Shown: positions 28,178 through 35,407, counted from the first letter of the stretch. The stretch is 40,003 bases of DNA from an uncultured Prochlorococcus sp. (GCA_902574405.1 CACGMX010000004.1:1-40003), one strand, 5' to 3'. Translations and numbers: made by a program. Notes: a model not told the origin generated them from the letters alone.

Positions 28178-28744
28178 TTGACAAAAAGTATTGTGATATT
28201 TGAAGACATTGATAAATGTATCAAGCTATTTGAAGTTTTCAAAGAAAAGTCAGTAATGCTGTCTGAAGCTATTTTAATACCGCCAAAACGTGAGCAAATA
28301 TCATCAGCCGAAACAGAATTGCTAAATGCGAAAGCGAAAATCTTATTCAAATCTCAAAATTTTGAAGATATAAGAATCTTAAATCCTAAACTTGATAGAA
28401 AGATCAGACAACAAGATATGAGTAGATGGCTAATGCCATTTGGTTTTATAGCTGGAATGGCTTTTTCTAATATGACAAATTTATCTACCTTCAACTTTCT
28501 TGGTTTAAATAACATCGGGGAATCATTAATTGGAGGTCTTTTAGGGATGGGTTCAGGATATTTAGGAAGTGTCGTTTCTTCTGCAAGTATCAACATCAAT
28601 AGAAATAAAGAATTAAGATCTATAATTAACTTAAATAAGGAGGGTAAATGGCTTGTTCTGCTTGAAAATCAAATTGGAACCGAATTGCCATGGCCTTTAA
28701 TAAAAAAATCAGAAGCAAAAGATATAATTTTTTTAGAAGGCTAA
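28178..28744 (+). CDS. Two-helix membrane protein of unknown function
   Basis: A 188-residue protein with no family I recognise. Residues 1-85 are soluble (SIVIFEDIDKCIKLFEVFKE). Two glycine-rich hydrophobic segments follow near 88-103 (MPFGFIAGMAFSNMT) and 113-138 (IGESLIGGLLGMGSGYLGS). A soluble C-terminal part contains WLVLLENQIGTELPWPLI. The N-terminal region is somewhat like putative ferrous-transport or general-stress 'slipping' domains but this is not firm. The start is TTG 28178, supported by GAGGA at 28166-28170 with a 7-base spacer. The stop directly abuts the ATG of the S4-domain gene, so they are likely coupled. Confidence 0.75.
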   Translation: MTKSIVIFEDIDKCIKLFEVFKEKSVMLSEAILIPPKREQISSAETELLNAKAKILFKSQNFEDIRILNPKLDRKIRQQDMSRWLMPFGFIAGMAFSNMTNLSTFNFLGLNNIGESLIGGLLGMGSGYLGSVVSSASININRNKELRSIINLNKEGKWLVLLENQIGTELPWPLIKKSEAKDIIFLEG

Positions 28745-29536
28745 ATGATTGACTTAAAAGAAATCTTAATAAATTCAAACTACAAAAAAGAAACTGAGGA
28801 ATTAATAAATATTGCTAACTTAGCTTACAAACACTGGGAAACTTATTGGACTGGGTTTAATTCAACTTATGTTTGCGAAGAAATTTTAAAAGATTTTGAA
28901 AATTTAAATGATTTCAAATTTTTTATCTATGGGGGATTCTCCTCTTCTCAAAGATCTAAGATAGCTTGCTTTAGAGGAGATAATATTCCTGAAGAGGATG
29001 CGCTTAGAAGTAATTTTCCAGCTCAAGGAATAAAAATTAATGGAAATTTTTTATTTGATAATGCAACACAAGACGACTTTAGATCTCTCTTAATTGAAAA
29101 TGGGGTTAATCAAATAAAAGTTGGAGATATATGGACTATTGGCGATAGGGGAGCACAAGGGATAATTGATAATTCAGATATTAAGCATCTAGATGAAAAG
29201 ATTTTTTATTTAAGAGACGTAAAAGTAACAGTTAATGTAGTAGGTATAGATGAATTACAAATACCTTCTGGAAGATCAAAAAAACTTGTCAATACAGTAG
29301 AAGCTTCAACAAGATTAGATGCTATAGCTTCAGCTGGCTTTAGGGTATCACGAACCAAAATCATTGAAAGGATAGAAAATGGAATGCTCAAATTAAATGG
29401 GAGCAAAGTTAATAAGCCAACAATTAATCTAAAAATTGGCGACAAACTAGAACTTGAAAATAAAGGATTTATCGAAATCCTAAATTTAGAAATAACCAAA
29501 AGAGAACGATGGAAAGTTAAATTACTTAGAAAATGA
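28745..29536 (+). CDS. S4-domain RNA-binding protein (YlmH-like, 'photosystem II S4 domain protein')
   Basis: A 263-residue protein of the YlmH-like family, named photosystem II S4 domain protein in cyanobacteria and plants. The N-terminal domain has GGFSSSQRSKIACFRGD and VGDIWTIGDRGAQGI, family signatures. The C-terminal S4 domain covers about 185-250 (RLDAIASAGFRVSRTKIIER, NGSKVNKPTINLKIGDKL). Bacterial YlmH binds stalled large-subunit ribosomal complexes; the cyanobacterial role is not certain. ATG follows directly on the stop of the upstream membrane-protein gene. tRNA-Val lies 49 bases downstream. Confidence 0.88.
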   Translation: MIDLKEILINSNYKKETEELINIANLAYKHWETYWTGFNSTYVCEEILKDFENLNDFKFFIYGGFSSSQRSKIACFRGDNIPEEDALRSNFPAQGIKINGNFLFDNATQDDFRSLLIENGVNQIKVGDIWTIGDRGAQGIIDNSDIKHLDEKIFYLRDVKVTVNVVGIDELQIPSGRSKKLVNTVEASTRLDAIASAGFRVSRTKIIERIENGMLKLNGSKVNKPTINLKIGDKLELENKGFIEILNLEITKRERWKVKLLRK

Positions 29537-29585
29537 AACGCAACCTGCTATTTTCTTATAAGGGGGATTAAAAATTCCTCAATTG

Positions 29586-29657
29586 GGGCGATTAGCTCAG
29601 TGGTAGAGCACTACCTCGACACGGTAGTGGCCACTGGTTCGAATCCAGTATCGCCCA
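29586..29657 (+). tRNA. tRNA-Val (anticodon GAC)
   Basis: A complete 72-base cloverleaf. The acceptor stem pairs GGGCGAT (29586-29592) with ATCGCCC (29650-29656), with discriminator A at 29657. The D arm contains AGCTCAGTGGTAGAGC. The anticodon stem CTACC/GGTAG encloses loop TCGACAC, with anticodon GAC reading GUC/GUU valine codons. The T arm contains GGTTCGAATCC. The 3' CCA is not encoded and must be added after trimming by RNase Z, whose gene is also in this window. Confidence 0.96.
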
Positions 29658-29724
29658 TTAAAACTTTTGACGACCTAGATTATATCCACAGAAAATAATT
29701 TCATTTTTTAGATTATTAAAAAAG

Positions 29725-30342
29725 ATGAAACTTAATCAAATAATTAATCTACATAAGGGGCTAACTGCATTTGTAGTAATAGGTCTTATGATTTTTTTTG
29801 ATAATTTTACGATCGCTCCCTACGTTTATTTAGCCCTGCATGGTACTTATGGATTACTTTGGCTTTTAAAAGAAAAGATATTCCCAGATCCTTACTTTAA
29901 AGAAAAAATAAATTTTTTAACTTCAGTTACTGGTTTTATTTTCCTTGGAAGTTACTGGGTAGCTCCCTACATGCTTATCTCATCTCAGAAATCTGTTCCA
30001 AATTTCGTAATAGCTGCATCTGTATCTATAAATATAATTGGTGTGTTTCTACACTTTGCCAGTGATGCCCAAAAATATTTTTCTCTTAAATTAAAAAAAG
30101 ATCTAATTAAAGAAGGATTTTTCAAAAATATAAGAAATACAAATTATCTAGGAGAAATACTAATTTATCTATCATTCGTCATACTTTCAATGAGTTTCAT
30201 ACCATTAGTAATTCTTGCAATATTTTTCTCTATAGTTTTTCTACCAAGAATGATAAAAAAAGATAAATCGCTCTCAAAATATGATTCATTCGAAGAATAC
30301 AAAAAGAGAAGTGGTCTTATATTTCCTAAATTAAATGCCTGA
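29725..30342 (+). CDS. Integral membrane protein, DUF1295/isoprenylcysteine-methyltransferase-like
   Basis: A 205-residue polytopic protein with about five or six hydrophobic helices. The C-terminal half has the pattern of the DUF1295 / steroid-reductase / ICMT-like membrane group. This is DAQKYFSLKLKKDLIKEGFF, NIRNTNYLGEILIYLSF and a final YKKRSGLIFPKLNA. Such proteins bind a nucleotide or SAM cofactor between the last helices; the substrate here is unknown. ATG 29725 is clear. The stop overlaps the next gene by 8 bases, suggesting co-translation. Confidence 0.72.
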   Translation: MKLNQIINLHKGLTAFVVIGLMIFFDNFTIAPYVYLALHGTYGLLWLLKEKIFPDPYFKEKINFLTSVTGFIFLGSYWVAPYMLISSQKSVPNFVIAASVSINIIGVFLHFASDAQKYFSLKLKKDLIKEGFFKNIRNTNYLGEILIYLSFVILSMSFIPLVILAIFFSIVFLPRMIKKDKSLSKYDSFEEYKKRSGLIFPKLNA

Positions 30343-30886
30343 TAACAACTTACCCAGTTGGAGGCAAGATTTAAAATCTTCTAGAAAAAAAGAGGGCAAA
30401 TCACCCTCTAATAGATGGATACAGCTTGCAACAATCAGCGAAGAAAATGAGCCAAGATTAAGAACAGTTGTTTTCAGAGGATGGCATAAAGATAGTTCAA
30501 TGATTATTTTTACAGATAGAAGAAGTGAAAAAATTGGGCATTTAAAATCCAACCCTAATGCAGAAATATTATGGTTCTTTTTGAAAACCAAATCACAATA
30601 TAGATTCAAAGGAAAAATACATGAATTAAGTGATAACAAAAATTATTGGGATTTATTATCAGAAAAATCAAAATCTTCTTGGTTTTGGGGATCTCCTGGA
30701 GAGAAAATAAACCCAAAAGTCCAATCTGCTTATGAAATATTATCCAATTTTCCCAAGTCAGAAAATTTTGTAGTTCTAAATTTTGAAATCGATTCAGTAG
30801 ATCTTCTTAAATTAGAACAGCCTGTTCATAAACGATATCTTTGGGAAAAGAGTAAGAAATGGGAAAAAGTTGAAATTAATCCTTAA
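30335..30886 (+). CDS. Pyridoxamine-phosphate-oxidase-like FMN-binding protein (Alr4036 type)
   Basis: A 183-residue split-barrel flavoprotein of the Alr4036-type pyridoxamine 5'-phosphate oxidase-like family. It shows SNRWIQLATISEENEPRLRT, VVFRGWHKDSSMIIFTDRRS (FMN phosphate contacts expected), KSQYRFKGKIHEL and FWGSPGEKI. The C-terminal VHKRYLWEKSKKWEKVEINP is the usual family end. It is not canonical PdxH, so its substrate is uncertain. Its ATG overlaps the upstream membrane-protein gene by 8 bases. Confidence 0.85.
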   Translation: MPDNNLPSWRQDLKSSRKKEGKSPSNRWIQLATISEENEPRLRTVVFRGWHKDSSMIIFTDRRSEKIGHLKSNPNAEILWFFLKTKSQYRFKGKIHELSDNKNYWDLLSEKSKSSWFWGSPGEKINPKVQSAYEILSNFPKSENFVVLNFEIDSVDLLKLEQPVHKRYLWEKSKKWEKVEINP

Positions 30887-30959
30887 ATATTTCTAAATTG
30901 TATATTTAGGTTGAAAAACATGTAGTGATCAGTCAGTTTTAAAAAAGAGTATTATACAT

Positions 30960-31133
30960 ATGAATTTCTCAGAAATTCCAGAAAACCCTTTTATTTTTTT
31001 ATCTTGGGTGACTGCTATAGGGCTATTTATAAGTCTTTCTGAAGCAACAATTAAGATAAAAATTGAGAAGAAAAACAGTTACAGAAAAAGGTTAGAACTA
31101 ATCAATAACCTTTATCCTAAAAAGTTAGCTTGA
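30960..31133 (+). CDS. 57-residue single-helix membrane microprotein
   Basis: An intact 57-codon frame from ATG 30960 to TGA 31131. Residues 1-10 are polar and 11-26 form one hydrophobic helix (FIFLSWVTAIGLFISL). The remainder is a strongly basic tail (KIKIEKKNSYRKRLELI), a normal inside-positive topology. It lies 73 bases after the FMN-binding gene on the same strand and overlaps convergent DoxX by 9 bases. No family recognised. Composition and topology look real, but length alone does not prove expression. Confidence 0.6.
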   Translation: MNFSEIPENPFIFLSWVTAIGLFISLSEATIKIKIEKKNSYRKRLELINNLYPKKLA

Positions 31134-31676
31134 GGTATCTGAGAGGATGTTCGCTTGCAGAAATTGAAATAAGCCACCTTTACTTGTTTCTTCTTTAACT
31201 TTTACTTCCCTAGAATTTTTTGATTTTGTTGAAGGAATGATTTCCACTTCATCTTCTGATTTCAAAATTCTGATAATGACTTCATCTAAGGAGAAATTAC
31301 CAGGCCCTGTTAATGCAATTGAAGTTGCTGAAGCAAAATACAAAAGTAAAAGCTCTAGTAAGAAAATATTGAAACCTGAAGTAACAAGCGCATGATATAT
31401 AGCGACAGAAATTGTTCCAACGATTGCCAAAGCCCCGAACCTTGTGGCTAAGCCGATAATTAGTAGCCAACTACCACCTATTTCAGAGAATGCAGCTATG
31501 TATGATAAAAATATTGGGAATGGAAGATGTAAAGGTCTGACAAAAGCATCAGCGAAATTTTCTATATTTGCTAATTTCTCATAACCGTGATGAATAAGAA
31601 CAGTTCCAGTTATAACTCTAAGAATTAGTAAAGCAGTATCTTTGCTAAACGACTTAGTAAGAATTGTTGAAAGCAC
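31125..31676 (-). CDS. DoxX family membrane protein
   Basis: A 183-residue protein of the DoxX/DoxD-like family, with four hydrophobic helices over about residues 15-135. Family motifs are LRVITGTVLIHHGYEKLANI, LSYIAAFSEIGGSWLLIIGL and GLATRFGALAIVGTI. A charged C-terminal tail of about 45 residues is extra. DoxX proteins are linked to quinone/thiol oxidoreduction in other bacteria; the role here is unknown. The start is GTG 31676. A palindrome at 31755 lies upstream. The 3' end overlaps the 57-residue gene. Confidence 0.87.
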   Translation of the reverse strand: MLSTILTKSFSKDTALLILRVITGTVLIHHGYEKLANIENFADAFVRPLHLPFPIFLSYIAAFSEIGGSWLLIIGLATRFGALAIVGTISVAIYHALVTSGFNIFLLELLLLYFASATSIALTGPGNFSLDEVIIRILKSEDEVEIIPSTKSKNSREVKVKEETSKGGLFQFLQANILSDTSS

Positions 31677-31754
31677 TATAAAAAAATTATCCTTAAGTAA
31701 AAATAACTAGTCACAGTACCCATCGTGGATTAAACCGTAAAAGTCACACCTAAT

Positions 31755-31770
31755 TAAGTATTTATACTTA
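31755..31770. promoter_or_regulatory. Operator-like palindrome upstream of the DoxX gene
   Basis: TAAGTAT (31755-31761) and ATACTTA (31764-31770) are perfect inverted arms around TT, about 80 bases before the DoxX GTG in a 136-base intergenic region. It has the size of a dimeric regulator site, but no specific regulator can be named. Confidence 0.3.
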
Positions 31771-31812
31771 GCTCTATGATGTATTCTTTTTCTGGATGGG
31801 AATTCAACTAAG

Positions 31813-32967
31813 TCAAAAATTATTTTTTGAATAATTTTCTACTATTCTCTGATTGATTTTCGGAATATTTTCTTTAAATTTGAAAAACCCTTTTTTGGCG
31901 AATTTCCAAGCAAATAAATCTTCATCTCTGACAAGGTTAAAAATTTTTTTATGGTGTAAATTTTTAAACTCGGTTATGAAATCATAATTTTCTCCCACTC
32001 CAGGATAAATAATATCTATTTCGTTGGTATTTTTAAAAGTATTTTCCAGTGAATAAGGATCAATCTGTTCAACATTATCAAAATCCTCTACAAATTCAGA
32101 GACCAAATCTTGTTTAAATTTCAAAACAGATTCAGACAATTTAATTTGTCTTTGCTCATTTTTTAAAAGGATAATAAATACATTTTTATAGCTTGTGAGT
32201 AAATTTTTAAGGGTTGCAAGGTGCAGATCATTTTCAAACATAATCAGATTATCTGATTTAGGATACATATCATTTTTATAAATCTCTTCTTCTAATGGTA
32301 TTTGATTAGATTCTTCAAGAAAAATTTGTTGATTACTGATTTTTTCTGCATTAAATCTATTATTTGAAAATTTTCTGAGGTTTGATGATGAAAAAAGATA
32401 TTGTTTTCCCTTCGTTTGCAATCCTCCGACCCATCTCCAGCTAAGTAGATTAGATGCAGCATCACCATCAAAAAGATATTTAAAGAAAAACTTTGCTCCC
32501 AATTGCCATGGAAGGCCTAAATTAAATATCCAAGTACTCGCAAACCACATTCTTGTATGGTTATGCAAATAGTTGTACTGCTTTAATTCATGGACCCAAG
32601 AATTAAAAAAATCTAATTCTGTATTGCCATTAATTGCACTTGTATATAGCTCATAATCAAAATCGAGATTGTTTTCTGAAATAAAATTTCTCCAAACTTT
32701 AGGTCTATTTTCCATCCACCCTTTCCAGTAAACTCTCCAAAATATTTCTTCAACAAATTTAGTTGAATTTTTGATTTTGTACTTACTTTTAATATCATGA
32801 ATCAGATCATATTCCGATAAAATTCTATGAGAAATGAAAGGCGATAATTTTGAAACTGAACTTTCGTTATTTGGCCCAAAATCAAAATTTCTTAATTTTG
32901 CATAATCATTAATTTTGTATTTCGCAAAATTTTCCCAGGTATTTTGAGCTTTTAATAAAAATGACAT
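31813..32967 (-). CDS. Photolyase/cryptochrome-like protein with FAD domain first
   Basis: A 384-residue protein. Residues about 38-205 match the FAD-binding domain of DNA photolyases. SKLSPFISHRILS is at 39-51, FVEEIFWRVYWKGW at 71-84, YLHNHTRMWFAS at 133-144 and LFDGDAASNLLSWRWVGG at 165-182, followed by YLFSSSNLRKFSNNRF. W177 aligns with the electron-transfer Trp382 of E. coli photolyase. The usual N-terminal alpha/beta antenna domain is absent from the front. Instead residues about 240-372 (LIMFENDLHLATL, NEIDIIYPGVGENY, GFFKFKENIP) look like that domain placed last. Repair versus signalling function is unknown. ATG 32967 is divergent from the ligase-like gene. Confidence 0.8.
   Translation of the reverse strand: MSFLLKAQNTWENFAKYKINDYAKLRNFDFGPNNESSVSKLSPFISHRILSEYDLIHDIKSKYKIKNSTKFVEEIFWRVYWKGWMENRPKVWRNFISENNLDFDYELYTSAINGNTELDFFNSWVHELKQYNYLHNHTRMWFASTWIFNLGLPWQLGAKFFFKYLFDGDAASNLLSWRWVGGLQTKGKQYLFSSSNLRKFSNNRFNAEKISNQQIFLEESNQIPLEEEIYKNDMYPKSDNLIMFENDLHLATLKNLLTSYKNVFIILLKNEQRQIKLSESVLKFKQDLVSEFVEDFDNVEQIDPYSLENTFKNTNEIDIIYPGVGENYDFITEFKNLHHKKIFNLVRDEDLFAWKFAKKGFFKFKENIPKINQRIVENYSKNNF
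31816..31838 (-). terminator. Possible weak terminator overlapping the photolyase-like stop region
   Basis: AAAATTATT (31816-31824) and AATAATTTT (31830-31838) form a 9-bp all-A/T stem around a 5-base loop, next to the stop codon at 31813-31815. On the minus strand the stem runs into a short T-run. The stem is weak, so this is tentative. Confidence 0.3.
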
Positions 32968-33095
32968 TTTCTAATAACTGTAAAAAATTTTTTTTTGTAT
33001 TGATAGAAATTTAAAAAATTTGCCTGCAAATTAATCTTTAAAATTTTCTATTTCACTTTTAAGTAAATATGTTTGATTGAAGTATTTAATTTAAA

Positions 33096-33143
33096 CTCCT
33101 AATACGTACATTTTATACTCTTAAATCGCTCTTTGCGTAGGAG
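33096..33143 (+). promoter_or_regulatory. Inverted repeat that could mask a Shine-Dalgarno site
   Basis: CTCCTA (33096-33101) is the exact complement of TAGGAG (33138-33143), 36 bases downstream. The second arm contains most of the AGGAGG at 33139-33144. In RNA the pair could hide this ribosome-binding site. The loop is long and the pairing only 6 bp, so the idea is speculative. Confidence 0.25.
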
Positions 33144-33151
33144 GATATTTA

Positions 33152-33214
33152 GTGGTCAATTACTTTTTAAATCTAATTTTAATCTTCAAATCTTTATTTA
33201 AATTCTTTATTTAA
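33152..33214 (+). CDS. Possible 20-residue hydrophobic micro-ORF
   Basis: GTG 33152 to TAA 33212, 7 bases after a perfect AGGAGG. The encoded peptide MVNYFLNLILIFKSLFKFFI is almost wholly hydrophobic with two Lys. It could be a leader peptide or tiny membrane subunit ahead of the ligase-like gene, 44 bases downstream. Strong Shine-Dalgarno sites are uncommon in this window, which is the main support. No homologue known to me. Confidence 0.25.
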   Translation: MVNYFLNLILIFKSLFKFFI

Positions 33215-33216
33215 AT
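33191..33216. repeat. Perfect 13-bp tandem duplication
   Basis: TCTTTATTTAAAT occurs twice in direct succession (33191-33203 and 33204-33216) with no mismatch. Each unit contains the palindrome ATTTAAAT. It lies just before the ligase-like gene and within the possible micro-ORF. A recent slippage duplication or a pair of regulator sites are both possible. Confidence 0.8.
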
Positions 33217-33258
33217 GATTTTTTGAAAAAGGGTTTTTTTATATTTCTCAAAAATATT

Positions 33259-34014
33259 ATGAATAATTTATTAGTGAGAGATGCTTATTATCTAGATGAA
33301 CAATACAGACTAGGTGAAGGCATAATTTCGGATGGTGCATTTAAGCAACTTGAAAAGCTCTTTATTCCTGTTGATCCAGAGGCTAACTATTTTAATCAAA
33401 AAAATAATAAACTTTTGCCAAAATTAGCTAAAGAAAACTATAAAGAATTTTTGAAAAGTTTATTAACAAAAACAAGATTAAGCATTCAGCCAAAAATTGA
33501 TGGCTGTGCTATTGCAATTAGATATATAGATGGCAATTTTAATAAAGCTATTACCAAAAAAGGATTAGATGTCTCCAGCAAAATTAAACAAATTAAAAAT
33601 GTCCCCGATTGTATTCCTATCAAACGAGATTTTCAAATTAGAGGTGAACTATACGCTACAAAACAAGTTGCCGGCATTTCCCAAAGAATTACAAGAAAAT
33701 ACCTCAATAATAAGAAAGGGATTGGAGAAAGTCTCCGCTTTTGCTGTTTCCAAATACTTAATGGAAGACTTAATCAATACGAAACCCTTAACTATCTTAA
33801 AAAATGTGGCTTCAGCACCCCTGAAAGTTACTTCACAAATCATACAAGCGAAATCCAAATATATAAAAAAAATTGGTTAGAGAGAAAAATATTTGCTAAA
33901 TATCCAACTAATGGGATAGTTATAAAAATAAATAGTAGGAAATTACAGTTACTTAGAGAGAAAAGTTTATCTCAAAATAACGAATGGCAATATGCAATTC
34001 AAAAATACTATTAA
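33259..34014 (+). CDS. Stand-alone NAD-dependent DNA-ligase-like adenylation domain
   Basis: A 251-residue protein resembling only the N-terminal third of LigA. Residues 5-35 resemble the NMN-binding Ia region (AYYLDEQYRLGEGIISDGAF). Motif I is PKIDG with the expected AMP-accepting Lys79. Motif III is IRGELY with E130. Motif IV is NGIVIKIN with K223 (the usual DG is NG), and motif V is WQYAIQK with K249, two residues from the end. The OB-fold, zinc finger, HhH and BRCT parts of LigA (usually about 670 residues) are absent. I use ATG 33259; TTG 33223 would add 12 residues. Ligase activity is unproven; RNA/DNA adenylation is an alternative. Confidence 0.77.
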   Translation: MNNLLVRDAYYLDEQYRLGEGIISDGAFKQLEKLFIPVDPEANYFNQKNNKLLPKLAKENYKEFLKSLLTKTRLSIQPKIDGCAIAIRYIDGNFNKAITKKGLDVSSKIKQIKNVPDCIPIKRDFQIRGELYATKQVAGISQRITRKYLNNKKGIGESLRFCCFQILNGRLNQYETLNYLKKCGFSTPESYFTNHTSEIQIYKKNWLERKIFAKYPTNGIVIKINSRKLQLLREKSLSQNNEWQYAIQKYY

Positions 34015-34116
34015 ATAGTACCTTCAAAAAGAGCTCACGATACTGACTTCCAGTATTTACAGTAAGAAAGTAATTAAATTTCGGTTAAATTCCAAAGCAA
34101 TTTGCAGGATCACTAA

Positions 34117-35046
34117 ATGTTTGCCACTATTTCAAGACCTAAAATCTCTAACTGGGAAGCATCTAATATTCCAAACCTTACAGGCAAAACAGCGCTAATT
34201 ACTGGTGCGAATAGTGGGCTTGGGTACTACACTGCAAAAGCCTTAGGAGAAAAAAATGCTCATGTTGTTATAGCTTGTAGATCCCTTGAAAAAGCTAATC
34301 AAACTATCAAAAAACTTAAAGGTCTTAATCCTGAAGGATTATTTACACCTTTAGAATTAGATTTGTCAGATTTAAAAAATATTGTTGAAGTTCAGTCCAA
34401 AATTTTTGATAATTTTGAAAATTTGGATTTACTAATCAATAATGCAGGCATTATGCATCCGCCTAAAACTCTTAGTGCCCAAGGATATGAAATACAATTT
34501 GCTGTTAATCATCTAGCTCACATGCTTTTGACTCTAAAGCTACTTCCAATTATTGAAAAAAAAGAAGAATCTAGAATAGTAACGGTTACTTCCGGAGCAC
34601 AATTTTTTGGCAAAGTTGGTTGGAAAAATCTGAAAGCCGAGAACTATTACAACAAATGGGAATCTTACTCCAATAGCAAATTGGCAAATGTAATGTTTGC
34701 TTTGGAACTAAACCAGAACTTAAAGCACAAAAATATACTTTCTTTAGCTGCTCACCCAGGAATTGCAAAAACAAATCTCTTTACTGCTCAAAAACCTAAC
34801 CCTGGTCCATTAGAAACATTCTCATTGGAATTATTTAGCCCTATTTTTCAAACTGCTGAGATGGGTGCTTTACCTCAGCTTTTTGCAGCCACTTCACCAG
34901 ACGCAAGAGGCGGTGATCATTATGGTCCTAGATTTAATTTCAGAGGTCATCCAAAACTATCACCTACTTCTCCTTTCGCCATTAATAAAAAAGAAAGAAA
35001 AAATTTATGGGAAAAAAGCCTCGAAATACTCAATAATTTCTTATAA
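34117..35046 (+). CDS. Short-chain dehydrogenase/reductase (retinol-dehydrogenase/POR-like)
   Basis: A 309-residue NAD(P)-dependent SDR. TGKTALITGANSGLGYYTAK forms the nucleotide-binding loop. ACRSLEKA, with Arg after the second strand, suggests NADPH. LLINNAGIMHPP follows, and the catalytic Ser is in VTVTSGAQ, with YSNSK supplying Tyr and Lys. AAHPGIAKTNL is also present. It belongs to the group related to protochlorophyllide oxidoreductase and retinol dehydrogenases, but lacks enough POR-specific features to be called por. Substrate unknown. Its 3' end overlaps an opposing 88-residue gene by 6 bases. Confidence 0.88.
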   Translation: MFATISRPKISNWEASNIPNLTGKTALITGANSGLGYYTAKALGEKNAHVVIACRSLEKANQTIKKLKGLNPEGLFTPLELDLSDLKNIVEVQSKIFDNFENLDLLINNAGIMHPPKTLSAQGYEIQFAVNHLAHMLLTLKLLPIIEKKEESRIVTVTSGAQFFGKVGWKNLKAENYYNKWESYSNSKLANVMFALELNQNLKHKNILSLAAHPGIAKTNLFTAQKPNPGPLETFSLELFSPIFQTAEMGALPQLFAATSPDARGGDHYGPRFNFRGHPKLSPTSPFAINKKERKNLWEKSLEILNNFL

Positions 35047-35307
35047 ATTTTTCATTTTTACTAACTTTAAAAAATACTTCAAGATATGTAATTCACTCTC
35101 TGAGAGTTTCATAAATTCTGTTAAGGCATCATAATTTTTTTCATCAATTTTTTTTGACAATTGAATAAAACTATCATGGTTTTCATTAACAAAGCGCTCA
35201 GCAATCTGAGACGGAGTTAAACCCCGTTCAATTAATTCACCTGGAGCATTTTTCTCCCACTTTTCATAAAACCAAGAGAACCAATATTTTGCAGTATTAT
35301 CTTCCAT
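35041..35307 (-). CDS. Conserved-looking 88-residue protein of unknown function
   Basis: A small, charged, helical-looking protein (MEDNTAKYWFSWFYEKWEKN, TPSQIAERFVNENHDSFIQL). The first part is Trp/aromatic-rich and the rest is amphipathic helices. No membrane segment, signal or catalytic motif. ATG 35307 is clear. It faces murD across about 100 bases and converges on the SDR gene with a 6-base overlap. I do not know a function. Confidence 0.65.
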   Translation of the reverse strand: MEDNTAKYWFSWFYEKWEKNAPGELIERGLTPSQIAERFVNENHDSFIQLSKKIDEKNYDALTEFMKLSESELHILKYFLKLVKMKNL

Positions 35308-35407
35308 AATTAACTTTATCTTGGGCGAATACTATAAATACTGAAGAAAAATCTCATGATTGAATTACCCCTTAAACACAATTAATATAAATGCAATTAT
35401 AAATTTA

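Larger units (their letters stand above)
32968..33258. other. Intergenic region between the photolyase-like and ligase-like genes
   Basis: This 291-base space is the longest without a confident gene in the window. It is very AT-rich. It holds an inverted pair CTCCTA (33096-33101) / TAGGAG (33138-33143), an AGGAGG site at 33139-33144, a possible 20-codon ORF at 33152-33214, and a perfect 13-base tandem duplication at 33191-33216. Promoters for both divergent genes should be here, but none stands out. Confidence 0.6.

Noticed and set aside
33569-33880. A second frame overlapping the ligase-like gene, suggesting a frameshift
   Set aside because: The main frame is continuous through motifs I, III, IV and V. 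The other frame carries no ligase motif, so there is no sign of a shift.
34040-34056. ATACTG/CAGTAT hairpin after the ligase-like gene as a terminator
   Set aside because: Only a 6-bp stem with no T-tract; too weak to call.
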